From NCBI GenBank assembly GCA_023409535.1, contig JAEYGZ010000032.1:8843-72842 (forward strand): a DNA stretch of 64,000 bases. The letters run 5' to 3'. The notes beneath the pieces are model-generated. The model was not told the DNA's origin, did not search any database, and saw nothing but the letters and a program-made list of their open reading frames with translations. The position numbers and the translations under genes were made by a program. Source of the DNA: Bacillota bacterium (GTDB lineage Bacteria; Bacillota; Clostridia; Lachnospirales; Lachnospiraceae). Below, one piece after another: positions 44,129 through 53,079 of the stretch. Within the stretch, counting starts at the first letter, position 1; every line of letters begins with the position of its first letter.

Positions 44129-44650
44129 ATGAGAATCTATATTGTTGGTGCGGTATCCAGCGGCAAATCTACGTTTGGCAGACAGCTGTCAGCAAAATTG
44201 CAAATTCCTTACCAATCCCTTGATGAACTGGTACATATTCCGGATAAGTCAGAACCCTCGGGAAATCGTAAAAGATCTCTTGAAGAACGTTATGCCATGT
44301 TTGCTTCCATCCTAAGCCGGAAGGATTGGATTATGGAGGATGTGGGAAGGCCTTGTTTTGCAGAGGCACAAAAAGAGGCGGATCTCATTCTTCTGCTGGA
44401 ACTTCCTGCAAGGATAAGGAGATTTCGTATCATAAAGCGCTGGATAAAGCAGCGGCTTAGAATAGAACGGTGCATCTATAAGCCAACATTTAAGATGCTT
44501 AGAAACATGCTGCAATGGTCAAAGGATTATGATACGGGGAAAGATAACCTAAAAGACAGGATTGCTCTATATAAAGAAAAGATTATCATACTAAGAAACA
44601 ATAAGGATATCAGCAAATTTCTGATTAATATTTCAAAAGACCTGACTTGA
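44129..44650 (+). CDS. P-loop protein, FlaR-like DNA topology modulation family
   Basis: A 173-aa P-loop kinase-like protein with Walker A VGAVSSGKSTFGRQL, LDELVHIPD and the basic region RFRIIKRWIKQRLRIERC. The latter matches the FlaR/topology-modulation group in which RxxxRWxxQ is conserved. It may be a nucleoside or small-metabolite kinase; the historical name is not firm. It lies 93 bases after another P-loop gene, perhaps in the same transcript. Confidence 0.75.
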   Translation: MRIYIVGAVSSGKSTFGRQLSAKLQIPYQSLDELVHIPDKSEPSGNRKRSLEERYAMFASILSRKDWIMEDVGRPCFAEAQKEADLILLLELPARIRRFRIIKRWIKQRLRIERCIYKPTFKMLRNMLQWSKDYDTGKDNLKDRIALYKEKIIILRNNKDISKFLINISKDLT

Positions 44651-44684
44651 GGTGCTATTTGTTTTTTCCATTGTAAAATCGCAG

Positions 44685-45086
44685 CTACTGTCGCTTTGAG
44701 AAGAGATATTTTCGCCATCGGAGATATACCAGCCTATTTTTTTTAGACATTATAAGTGGAATTTTTGAAACAAGAATAATGCAAAACAGTATAGACAATC
44801 CCGATAATGTAATGGTTATAGGTATTAGCCCACGGATAGTAGTGAATGTATTGATAATAAAAATACAAAAAGATAACGAGGACACACATAAGACGAGTAT
44901 GGAATCAATACAAATTAATCGAGAAACATCAATTTGTTTTTTTTCTTCGTCTGTTAATTTCCCGTAATAAGGAAGTCTGCGTGGATCCTTTTTTATCGCT
45001 AAAGTGACGACGCCGAAGTAAAAAAAATAGATGGTTAAAAACGCAGGAAAATAGGACAATGAAGACAATACAACCAATGCATACAT
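44685..45086 (-). CDS. Small membrane protein of unknown function
   Basis: A 133-aa protein with three membrane helices (about 4-28, 55-78, 85-108) and a cytoplasmic loop KKDPRRLPYYGKLTDEEKKQID after the first. The arrangement recalls the DUF3784-type small membrane proteins of Firmicutes, but I am not certain. AAAAAGGAG lies before the ATG. It ends with a basic tail RWRKYLFSKRQ. Confidence 0.6.
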   Translation of the reverse strand: MYALVVLSSLSYFPAFLTIYFFYFGVVTLAIKKDPRRLPYYGKLTDEEKKQIDVSRLICIDSILVLCVSSLSFCIFIINTFTTIRGLIPITITLSGLSILFCIILVSKIPLIMSKKNRLVYLRWRKYLFSKRQ

Positions 45087-45167
45087 TCTACATACTCCTT
45101 TTTAAGGAAAAGATTAAAGTAGTTGTTAAAAGTTGTTCAAGCCACCCCGGGCGTTGCCCGCAAGATA

Positions 45168-45344
45168 TCAGCACATTGGACTGTTTTCCTCTCCGCTACT
45201 CTTGGTATGATTCTTTAATTGATATTTATATAACTGTTCTAGTACCCGAGTATCACCTTTGTGTTCAATCAGAATTGTAGGTAGGTCAATACTCCTTACT
45301 GAATTATCTCTATATGTTTTAGTAGCTATTTGTACATGTCTCAT
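45168..45344 (-). pseudogene. Possible fragment of a tyrosine recombinase
   Basis: A 58-codon frame (MRHVQIATKTYRDNSVRSIDLP...ILIEH) looks like the central KTxxSxRxIxLPxxL strand of phage-type integrases, cut off on both sides. No catalytic Arg-His-Arg-Tyr set is present. It lies in a 600-base region that otherwise holds only a terminator and AT-rich DNA. The identification is weak. Confidence 0.3.
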
Positions 45345-45422
45345 TGTTATACCATCTATACATAAACTGTAGTTAGATTATAGTATGAATTTTACCATAT
45401 ATAGTATTTATTAACAATACAG

Positions 45423-45459
45423 AAAAAGATACTATATCGTTAAAAATAGTATCTTTTTT
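45423..45459 (+). terminator. Intrinsic terminator in the 45.1-45.7 kb spacer
   Basis: AAAAAGATACTAT pairs perfectly with ATAGTATCTTTTT around a 10-base loop with T at the end. The symmetric A/T flanks let it work on either strand. Confidence 0.8.
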
Positions 45460-45694
45460 AGTAGTTTAATTATATGATTTTTACCTTATATAAGTCAGCT
45501 TCTCTTCCTTTTCTGAATTATCTCCGATAATAACTCCAGCTGCCTTTTTATTTAAGCCAATACACATCAGCATTTACAGGGTTGGAACCAATCGCAACTG
45601 ACAGTTTCCATAGTTCCATGCGTCATTGATAGACTTATTTTTGTCTTGTATTTTATACTGAAGCTACAAACTATATCATAGGAGGTAATTAAGA

Positions 45695-46075
45695 TGGACT
45701 TATCTGGATAATATCGTTAAATTAGCTGCGGTATTTGAAATAAGCACAGATTATTTTTTGCATTCAAGTACAACGGACGAACTGATTTTAAAGACGTCTG
45801 TGCTGGAAAGGCAACAGAAATACATATTGCTCCAACAGGCGCGTACTCAGAAACAGCAATTTTTAATTATCAGCATCCTGCTGGCGGTTTTTATCATTTT
45901 AATTGTATTTATAGTCGGAAAATATGTCATGTTTCCCGACTATGGGAAAGGATACGGGAAGTTTGGAAAAACTGTCATTATATACGGCGGTAGTCTTGCA
46001 ATAATCGCAGTTACTGTCTTTCTTAATTGGCGGTTTAGAATAAAGCAAAATAAATCTATTGATATGTGTCAATAA
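45695..46075 (+). pseudogene. Remnant of an XRE-family regulator with C-terminal membrane helices
   Basis: After AGGAGG and ATG only four codons of the original start remain. They are joined to the end of an XRE helix-turn-helix domain (LDNIV, then LAAVFEISTDYFLHSS), with one base missing near 45719 that shifts the frame. From 45758 an open frame continues: VLERQQKYILLQQARTQKQQF coiled part, then two membrane helices (IISILLAVFIILIVFIVG and YGGSLAIIAVTVFLNW). The HTH is thus deleted internally. Confidence 0.7.
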
Positions 46076-46131
46076 GGATACCCTGCCGGTATAATGATGA
46101 AATTATTTAAAAATATCTTTAATTTTAAAGT

Positions 46132-46187
46132 GGGGGTGCGGATGACCTCCTTGACTTGTGAAGTCCAGGATTTCGTCCGCACCCCCC
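46132..46187 (+). terminator. Long stable hairpin after the XRE remnant
   Basis: GGGGGTGCGGA pairs with TCCGCACCCCC (11 bp), with an inner CCTTGACTT/AAGTCCAGG stem (one mismatch). No T run follows. It is either a terminator or a structured element in front of the MerR gene. Confidence 0.55.
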
Positions 46188-46285
46188 AATCAAGAATTTA
46201 CTTTTTCATTTTACAAAGTTTTTGAAATTATATATTGACTCTCACGCCGCGTAACCCTTTAGGATTAAGAGGAAAGGAGGCAGTT

Positions 46286-47125
46286 ATGAAGACAGTAAAA
46301 GAAGTATCCGGGCTTACAGGGGTAAGTATAAGGACGTTAAGATACTATGATGAAATTGGATTATTAAAGCCTGCGAAGCTTTCGGATGCAGGTTACAGAC
46401 TCTATGATAACAAAGCCATAGAGCGCCTGCAGCAAATTATGTTTTTCAGCGAATTAGAGCTTCCGTTGGCTGACATCAAGATGATTCTGGAAAATCCTGA
46501 TTATAATAGGGAGCAAGTCTTATCAGCACAAAAGGCTTTGCTGGAAAACAAACGTAACCACTTAAATGGGATTATCGAACTGATAACTGATGTGATGAAG
46601 GGAGTTAATACAATGAGTTTTGAAGCATTTAATCAGGATGATATACAAAAAATGTTAGACCATATGCTGAAATGTATGCCAAAAGAAACCTTTGAGGAAC
46701 AAGTAAAAAAATATGGCAGTGAAGAAAAGTACCGTGAATATTTGGCGGCCGGTTACAAAAACGAAAAAGCTGTAACAGAAGTGATTAAATGGTATGGCAG
46801 CAAAGAAAAAGCTGTTGAAGCAGTCTTACAGGCTACAGGAAATAAAGAAGAATTTACGCCGCATCAAGTTGAAAATGAGAAAATCTACAGGCAGCTCGTA
46901 CAGGCAAAAGAAACAGGAAATACCGTTTTAGAAAAAGAAGCAATTGCAAAACTTGCAGAAGTTTACAAGGCTATGTTTCATTTGGACAACGCAAGAGCCA
47001 TACTTTTGGATTTGGCCAAAGAATATCAGCAAGGTGATAAATTAGCGCAAGCCATTGACAGTATATATGGAAATGAAAGTGCTGAATACATAGCACAGGC
47101 AATCCAAAATTATTATGGTGAGTAG
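46286..47125 (+). CDS. MerR family regulator with TipAS-like ligand domain
   Basis: A 279-aa regulator. The N-terminal MerR winged helix (1-70) reads VKEVSGLTGVSIRTLRYYDEIGLLKP and GYRLYDNKAIERLQQIMFF; a coiled dimerisation helix follows. The C-terminal half resembles the TipAS antibiotic-sensing domain (EAFNQDDIQKMLDHMLKCMPKETFEEQVKKYG and AIYGNESAEYIAQAIQNYYGE-like end). TipA-type proteins bind thiopeptides and multidrug ligands. ATG behind AAAGGAGG was chosen over a longer frame. No efflux gene is adjacent. Confidence 0.88.
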   Translation: MKTVKEVSGLTGVSIRTLRYYDEIGLLKPAKLSDAGYRLYDNKAIERLQQIMFFSELELPLADIKMILENPDYNREQVLSAQKALLENKRNHLNGIIELITDVMKGVNTMSFEAFNQDDIQKMLDHMLKCMPKETFEEQVKKYGSEEKYREYLAAGYKNEKAVTEVIKWYGSKEKAVEAVLQATGNKEEFTPHQVENEKIYRQLVQAKETGNTVLEKEAIAKLAEVYKAMFHLDNARAILLDLAKEYQQGDKLAQAIDSIYGNESAEYIAQAIQNYYGE

Positions 47126-47266
47126 CAGGACGGGCAAAGGCGAAGTTTGGATATTTTGCACTATTACGCTTGGCAGATAATGGAGTTTCGTGGTATGCTA
47201 TCTGTATCCGTATTAACGGAACCGGGATAGAGTTTGAACAGTCAGCCGGTGCAGGAAGGAGAGCTT

Positions 47267-48268
47267 ATGAAAGTATATTTTAACAGTAATTATTGGGGAA
47301 AGCACACACGCGAACATGCCGGAAATGAGATTCCTGTGAATAGGGATTTCCTATGGGCAGACCGTTTATGGCGCATTCCGGCTGTTTATTCCTGCGCTAA
47401 GGGACTGGTTGTTGATCTTTGTGTAAAGGTTCCAAGTGAAAAAATCGAAGCTTTTATAAAGCGATGGAATATTGACCAAGGAATATCTGAGCTTACTCTG
47501 GAAGAGCATGAACAGCTGGATAGGGAGAATCCGCTTGAAATTGATTTTGATTTGGAAGTCAGCATAAACGGTAAGGAATCCAGGAAATCAAGGGGCTGTG
47601 CCATAAGCTGGATTCCTTATGATGGGATGAGAGAACAAAATGAAGACATTCAGGAAGAATTAATGAATTATTATGCTTGTGACCGAAGCTTCGGCTGGAG
47701 ATTCATACGAGCCTATTTTCCGTGGAACACGGTCAGAAAACCTAAGCTGAAGACCATTTCATTCCTGTTTAAGGAACGGCCGGCAGAATATCAGGGGGAG
47801 CATTTCGTTACGGAAGACTTTAAGGAGGAAATGCGGGAAATTGAATTCACACATCCTGTGAGCAAGCAGAAGCATAAATTATTATTACTTCAATGTGAAG
47901 GAAATACAATACCGGAAGAATCCCTCCGTTTAAGAGAAGACATGTATATGCCGGATACTTATAAAGCGCTAACCTACAGTGTCATACCGGATCTGCCCCA
48001 GAGAGAATTTCAGATCAGGGATTGTGCAAGAGGTGATAAGCCCAGGATCAAGGAAAATTCAACTGCTTCTAGCGGCTTCTCAAGCGTCGGTATCATAGGT
48101 GGTGCAGATGGAGTGTCAGCAATCTTCATAGCAGGAAAAGCTTCGAATGATCAAAAGAAATATGCTGCCTGTTCCTCCTTGTATTTTGACCCGGTACCCA
48201 AGGTGGAATGGCGGATGGTCTTTTATGTGAAGGAGAACGAAGATATCTATCAGGAGATTGTTTTTTAG
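47267..48268 (+). CDS. Hypothetical protein carrying a decarboxylase-like GIIGGADG motif
   Basis: A 333-aa soluble protein of unknown function. Most of it (1-265) is beta-rich and has no motif that I know. Near residues 275-287 it carries GIIGGADGVSAIF, nearly the GIIGGADGPTAIF motif found in the membrane beta subunits of sodium-pumping decarboxylases. There are no membrane helices, so it is not such a pump. The start is the ATG behind GGAAGGAG, 11 codons into a longer frame. It probably forms its own unit between the MerR gene and the HAD phosphatase. Confidence 0.6.
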   Translation: MKVYFNSNYWGKHTREHAGNEIPVNRDFLWADRLWRIPAVYSCAKGLVVDLCVKVPSEKIEAFIKRWNIDQGISELTLEEHEQLDRENPLEIDFDLEVSINGKESRKSRGCAISWIPYDGMREQNEDIQEELMNYYACDRSFGWRFIRAYFPWNTVRKPKLKTISFLFKERPAEYQGEHFVTEDFKEEMREIEFTHPVSKQKHKLLLLQCEGNTIPEESLRLREDMYMPDTYKALTYSVIPDLPQREFQIRDCARGDKPRIKENSTASSGFSSVGIIGGADGVSAIFIAGKASNDQKKYAACSSLYFDPVPKVEWRMVFYVKENEDIYQEIVF

Positions 48269-48361
48269 CTGAGCAACTGAATAGCAACTGAATTATATTA
48301 AGAGGGAAGCAATGATCTGATATGTTAAAATACACAAAGCGATTGCTAAGGGAGTGACAAG

Positions 48362-48976
48362 ATGTATAAGCACATGATATGGGATTTTGACGGAACCTTA
48401 TTTGATACTTACCCGGTAATTACGGAGTCATTTCGTCTGGAGCTTGAAGCCCGGGGCTATCGCGAGCCTTATGATGAAATTCTGAACTATACAAAGAGGT
48501 CAATGACCGATGCATGCGACCACTATATAGAGAAATATCATCTTCAGCCGGACTTCTTTAACCGCTATAAAGAGCGCTGCCACGAGATGGAACGCAGGAT
48601 GTGCAGGCCCTATGACGGAATGAGTGATTTGTGCAAATACATCTATGACTCCGGAGGAATGAATTATCTGTATACCCACCGAAGCGATACGGCCCTGGTA
48701 TATCTTAAGGATCAGGGTCTGTATCAATATTTTAAGGACTTTATTACATCAGGGAGTGGATTTGAACGTAAGCCAAGTCCGGAAGCACTTCTGTATTTGA
48801 TAGATAAACATAGCATGAAGCCGGAGGAGGCCATCATGATGGGTGACAGAGAGATAGATATTCTGGCCGCTAAAAATGCAGGCATTCGCTCATGCTTCTT
48901 CTCGGAGCTTGGGGAAGTATGTGAAATTGCTGATTACAATGTAAAGACGGCCCGGGAGATTTACTCTATTCTTTGA
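48362..48976 (+). CDS. HAD-family hydrolase, phosphoglycolate phosphatase-like
   Basis: A 204-aa haloacid-dehalogenase-fold phosphatase. The motifs are MIWDFDGTLFDT (nucleophile Asp), LYTHRSD (motif II), KPSPEALLYLI (motif III Lys) and IMMGDREIDILAAKNAG (motif IV), with a helical cap at 20-90. It fits the PGP/beta-phosphoglucomutase-like group acting on small phosphate esters. AGGGAGTG lies before the ATG. Confidence 0.88.
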   Translation: MYKHMIWDFDGTLFDTYPVITESFRLELEARGYREPYDEILNYTKRSMTDACDHYIEKYHLQPDFFNRYKERCHEMERRMCRPYDGMSDLCKYIYDSGGMNYLYTHRSDTALVYLKDQGLYQYFKDFITSGSGFERKPSPEALLYLIDKHSMKPEEAIMMGDREIDILAAKNAGIRSCFFSELGEVCEIADYNVKTAREIYSIL

Positions 48977-49130
48977 ACTTTGTGTTAACATTATAAGATA
49001 TGGGCCTGGTTTAACAAAAGATTAAAGATAACTCTCTTCAACTGACATGCGAAAGAATTCGCATATTACGTTATAGGTTTCACTGTTTAGATATAGTAAC
49101 ATTATATCATCAAGTTCAGGAGGGTTTGCT

Positions 49131-50243
49131 ATGTCAACAGTTAAGCTTAAAGTTGCAGAATTACGAAAAGAAAAAGGAATAGGCCAGCAGGAGCTGGCAG
49201 ATGTTTTAGGGGTATCCTTTCAATCAGTCAGTAAATGGGAGACCGGAGCTACGATGCCGGATATTGCATTATTACCCGACATAGCTGAGTATTTCAAGGT
49301 TTCGGTAGATGAGCTATTGGGATTAAAGCCTTTGCATCAGCAGGAATACATACCGAGTAATACAGATAATCATGATACCTCCAACGGTAAGGAAAACAAC
49401 GTGTATAAGAACAGAAAATACTTCTGGAATGACGATTACCTGGAGTTTCTTGTGAAATATGTCTGGAAAGTCGATACGATGGCAGATCTTATTGAATTCC
49501 GATGCTGTGATGGGTATTTAGGACAGCAACTGCTTGAAATTTTACCTAAGGGGAGCACCTATACAGGAATAGATAACAAGTATTTTGCGGAAAAGGCGAA
49601 GTGTAGATTTCAAAATGCCGGTTATGGTACGAAATTTATCCCGTCAGATATTTATTCCTTTGAATCGGATCGGGAATATGATATAGCGATTATACAGGCC
49701 GGTTTGCGGCATATGAACAGACCGGTGGAAGTATTGAAGAAGATGATAGCATCTGTGAAAAAGGGCGGACTTATCATTTGTATCGATGTTAACAGAGAAT
49801 TTGAGAATGACGGATTATACATAGATGACCTGGATTATAATTACCTTTGCACCGCCTTTGATTTTCATAAGACATGGAAGGAAGAGCTGGAGAAGGAAGG
49901 CAGGGATTATGCAATTGGAATGAGGCTGCCGTTTTATATGCGGCAATTAGGCTTACATGAGGTTGATATTCGCATGAATGACAGAGTCCTGTTTATAAAT
50001 CCGGATCGGACGGATTATGATCAGGCGGTACAGGATTTTATTGAAATTCATGGATGGGATAAATCCTACAGTATCTCCAATTGTGAAAATACAATTGAAT
50101 ACTTTATGAACCGGGGCGTGGACAGGAGCCAGGCGGAAGATTATATTCGGATGCAGGCTTCGATTGCGGAGTACTTTAAAAAGAAGAAAGATAAGTCCCT
50201 GTTAAAGATGCAGGGATTATTAATATCCTTCGGAAGAAAATGA
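49131..50243 (+). CDS. XRE helix-turn-helix fused to SAM methyltransferase domain
   Basis: A 370-aa fusion. Residues 1-65 form an XRE HTH (VAELRKEKGIGQQELADVLGVSFQSVSKWETG, then LLPDIAEYFKVSVDELLGL). After a polar linker (about 70-95), residues 110-300 resemble a class I methyltransferase: IEFRCCDGYLGQQLLEILPKGSTYTGIDNKYFA as degenerate motif I/II and YDIAIIQAGLRHMNRPVEVLKKM for the IV/V region. Motif I lacks the usual GxGxG (FRCCDGYLG). A similar fusion architecture is known in Firmicutes, but its role is not established. AGGAGGG precedes the ATG. It heads a tight run of five genes. Confidence 0.8.
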   Translation: MSTVKLKVAELRKEKGIGQQELADVLGVSFQSVSKWETGATMPDIALLPDIAEYFKVSVDELLGLKPLHQQEYIPSNTDNHDTSNGKENNVYKNRKYFWNDDYLEFLVKYVWKVDTMADLIEFRCCDGYLGQQLLEILPKGSTYTGIDNKYFAEKAKCRFQNAGYGTKFIPSDIYSFESDREYDIAIIQAGLRHMNRPVEVLKKMIASVKKGGLIICIDVNREFENDGLYIDDLDYNYLCTAFDFHKTWKEELEKEGRDYAIGMRLPFYMRQLGLHEVDIRMNDRVLFINPDRTDYDQAVQDFIEIHGWDKSYSISNCENTIEYFMNRGVDRSQAEDYIRMQASIAEYFKKKKDKSLLKMQGLLISFGRK

Positions 50244-50279
50244 CAAGTTGTTGCTGACAATTCAGAGGAGGGCAAAATC

Positions 50280-51236
50280 ATGATCAAAGACAAAACCGGC
50301 CGGTTGTTTCAAGAAGCATTAGAAAGTAATTCCTTGGAGTCGTTACGCTGCATACCAAAAAGCGATCTTCATAATCATGTGGGTCGCGGCGGTTCCATCG
50401 GGTATATCGGTAAGTGGGCCGGTGTGAATATTAAGCCGGCAGCAGTGCCGTTTGTTTCCCTTGGCGAGATGCAGAAATGGTTTGTAGAGAATATCAAGGC
50501 GGTATTCCCGGATGGAAATGGTTATCTGAAACGGGTAGAGGCTGCCTTTGCACAGGCACAGTATGATAAGATTGCGGTTCTGGCTATGAGCTACGGGCTG
50601 GAAGAGATTGATTATATCGGTACCATGGCTGATTTTATGAAGGTTATGGATCAGATGCATCACACCTTCGCACCGGATGTGAGCTTTTATCCGGAGCTAT
50701 CCATAGGAAGAGGCTCCGATCCGGATAAGGTTCTTGCTAAGCTGGATGAAATACTTAGCTATGATTGGTTTCGATCCCTGGATTTGTGCGGAGATGAATT
50801 TGCCGCACCGCCGGAGAGGTATACGAAGGTTTATCGGCGTGCCCGGGACTATGGCCTCAGGCTGAGAGCACATGTGGGTGAATTCGGAAGTGCCGGCGAT
50901 GTAAAGCGGACGGTGGAGGTTCTGGAGCTTGATGAGGTACATCACGGTATCCGGGCGGCAGAAGCCCCGCAGGTTATGAACTGGCTTGCGGATCATCATA
51001 TACAGCTTAATATCTGTCCAACCAGCAATGTGATGCTGATGAATTCCCCGGGATACCATAACTATCAGCTTAGAGCGCTATACGATCATGGCATTAAGGT
51101 TACCATTAATACGGATGACATGCTTATATTCAACTCGAGTGTATCAGAAGAATTCCTCAAGCTTTATCAATCCGGCCTTATGACCATAGAGGAGCTGGAG
51201 ATTATCAGACAGAACGGTTTAAATACCTATTTATAA
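50280..51236 (+). CDS. Adenosine deaminase-like protein
   Basis: A 318-aa metal-dependent TIM-barrel deaminase of the adenosine deaminase group. The ligand motifs are SDLHNHVGRGGS (HxH), LRAHVGEFGS (H and E), ELDEVHHGIRA (second catalytic His) and TINTDDMLIF (Asp pair). It is shorter than typical Add (about 340 aa) and differs at the substrate end (VGRGGSIGYIGKW instead of LDG), so it may deaminate a different purine or a related molecule. It starts 36 bases after the fusion gene behind GAGGAGGG. Confidence 0.8.
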   Translation: MIKDKTGRLFQEALESNSLESLRCIPKSDLHNHVGRGGSIGYIGKWAGVNIKPAAVPFVSLGEMQKWFVENIKAVFPDGNGYLKRVEAAFAQAQYDKIAVLAMSYGLEEIDYIGTMADFMKVMDQMHHTFAPDVSFYPELSIGRGSDPDKVLAKLDEILSYDWFRSLDLCGDEFAAPPERYTKVYRRARDYGLRLRAHVGEFGSAGDVKRTVEVLELDEVHHGIRAAEAPQVMNWLADHHIQLNICPTSNVMLMNSPGYHNYQLRALYDHGIKVTINTDDMLIFNSSVSEEFLKLYQSGLMTIEELEIIRQNGLNTYL

Positions 51237-51263
51237 TTTATTTGTGTAAGCAAGGAGATTGTT

Positions 51264-52139
51264 ATGCTTCAGGACTTTATTTCATTTATTAATGACAGCG
51301 GCTCCAAGGTATATGGCATCGCGGTTTGGCAGGATGGGGCAAAAATAGCGGAGCATCATTTTATTCCCGAGGAGAGAAGGAATCTATATTCTGCAACCAA
51401 AAGCATTACCTCGACTGCAGTCGGGATAGCAATCCATGAAGGGTATATTCACTTGGAAGACAGTATTCTGGAATATCTCCGGGACGAAGTTCCTGAGAAT
51501 ACATCTGAGGAGCATCTGGAGCAGCTGAGAAAAGTAACCATTGAGCGTCTGCTGACCATGTCGATAGTTGATTATCCCTTTGAGAGGTTAAGCTGTGATA
51601 ACTGGCTGAGGCATATTCTCAGCATTCCCCTGCCGAATATTGAGCAGAGGAAATTCCGGTATAATAACTTCACCTCCTATCTGGCAGGTGTGATCGTTGA
51701 GAGAGCAGCCGGAACCAGAATGATGGATTATCTGAAGCCGAGGCTCTTTGAGCCTCTTGGCATATCGGAGGTGGAATGTGCCTATAGCCCGGAGGGATAC
51801 TATTACGGCTCCACAGGTGTCATGCTTACGGTAAGTGAATTGGCCAGGTTTGGACAGCTCTATCTTCAGAAGGGTTACGATCAGGGGAAGCAGTTAATCC
51901 CTGAGGACTGGGTGGCGCAAGCCACCGCAAAGCAGATCGGGAATAAGGAAGAAGGCTATGGGTATTATTTCTGGCGGCAGAAGGAGAACTCTTATTGGGC
52001 AAGAGGAAAATGGGGGCAGCTCTGCGCAGTATTTCCCGATAAGAATGCGGTAATCGCGGTAATGTCCGATCTTCAGGATGAATTGGCTTCTGCGGCTATG
52101 AGATTATGTATATGGAATAAGATATATTCAAAGCTCTAG
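51264..52139 (+). CDS. Serine hydrolase, class C beta-lactamase-like
   Basis: A 291-aa cytoplasmic-looking member of the beta-lactamase superfamily: no signal peptide. SxxK is in LYSATKSITSTAVG, the Tyr motif is FRYNNFTSYLAG (YNN) and the third motif position is around WARGKWGQLC. It resembles the EstB/6-aminohexanoate-dimer hydrolase branch, so an esterase or amidase role is more likely than resistance. It lies 27 bases after the deaminase-like gene, in the same operon, with AAGGAG in front. Confidence 0.85.
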   Translation: MLQDFISFINDSGSKVYGIAVWQDGAKIAEHHFIPEERRNLYSATKSITSTAVGIAIHEGYIHLEDSILEYLRDEVPENTSEEHLEQLRKVTIERLLTMSIVDYPFERLSCDNWLRHILSIPLPNIEQRKFRYNNFTSYLAGVIVERAAGTRMMDYLKPRLFEPLGISEVECAYSPEGYYYGSTGVMLTVSELARFGQLYLQKGYDQGKQLIPEDWVAQATAKQIGNKEEGYGYYFWRQKENSYWARGKWGQLCAVFPDKNAVIAVMSDLQDELASAAMRLCIWNKIYSKL

Positions 52140-52226
52140 TTAAAAAGCAGACAATGATACAAAATATTTAAAATTACATTCTTATCCGGAGCCCTGAACT
52201 ATTTGATTATCCAAGGGAGGTATTCC

Positions 52227-53033
52227 ATGTCACCGAATAATATGAATAATCCTGCGACAGTGCAGGAGCAGTATTCAACCGGCAATAATCTCAACACACG
52301 CAGATCCATTCATGATAAATACAGCACAAATCCAATGGGCTTCGGAAACTGGATTCATCAGCAGTACCATTTCTTCGACGGATGTAGAATACTTGAGCTG
52401 GGCTGTGGCACCGGTAATGCCTGGGTGGGGAAGCTTACACAGATTGGTAATGGAAGCACCCTTGTTTTATCTGATTTATCACAGGGTATGGTGCAAGAGG
52501 TTAAGCGCAGGTTTTCCGGTGATACGAAGATATCCTTTGAACAGATTAATTTTGAACAGATTAATATAGAAGATATTCCGTACGATAATGATACCTTTGA
52601 TTTTGTCATTGCCAATATGATGTTACATCATGTACCGGATTTGAACAAGGGTTTGTGGGAGGTCGGCAGAGTCTTAAAGGCCGGCGGAACCTTCTATGGC
52701 GCAACCTTTGGTGAGAATGGAATACAGGCGTACCTGACGCAGACATTATCACAATACGGTATCAGAATAGATATTAATGGGGTATTCACACTTCAGAACG
52801 GTAACGGTATTCTTAAAAAATATTTTAACCGCGTTAATAAGACCGAATATATTGACTCCCTTGAGGTTACGGATACCAATGATTTGCTGGATTATATCTA
52901 CTCCATGACCTCCATTGGTGATCTTGAAGATGTAAAACGGAAGGAACTGTTCCAATGCTTTGAAGCGAAGAAGGACAAGAACGGCATTCTTCCTATACCA
53001 AAGGAATATGGAATGTTTATCGCGATGAAATAA
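52227..53033 (+). CDS. Class I SAM-dependent methyltransferase
   Basis: A 268-aa methyltransferase with motif I ILELGCGTGNAWVG, motif II LVLSDLSQGMVQEV, motif IV FDFVIANMMLHHVPDL and AGGTFYGATFG. The substrate is unknown; the N-terminus is polar. A 15-bp tandem duplication (52536-52565) yields FEQINFEQIN in an exposed loop between motifs II and III. The start is the ATG behind GGGAGG. It lies between the serine hydrolase and the radical SAM gene. Confidence 0.88.
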   Translation: MSPNNMNNPATVQEQYSTGNNLNTRRSIHDKYSTNPMGFGNWIHQQYHFFDGCRILELGCGTGNAWVGKLTQIGNGSTLVLSDLSQGMVQEVKRRFSGDTKISFEQINFEQINIEDIPYDNDTFDFVIANMMLHHVPDLNKGLWEVGRVLKAGGTFYGATFGENGIQAYLTQTLSQYGIRIDINGVFTLQNGNGILKKYFNRVNKTEYIDSLEVTDTNDLLDYIYSMTSIGDLEDVKRKELFQCFEAKKDKNGILPIPKEYGMFIAMK

Positions 53034-53079
53034 CAATTTATGAAAGATAACAATACAAATCAGCGATTGGAGAAGCGAT

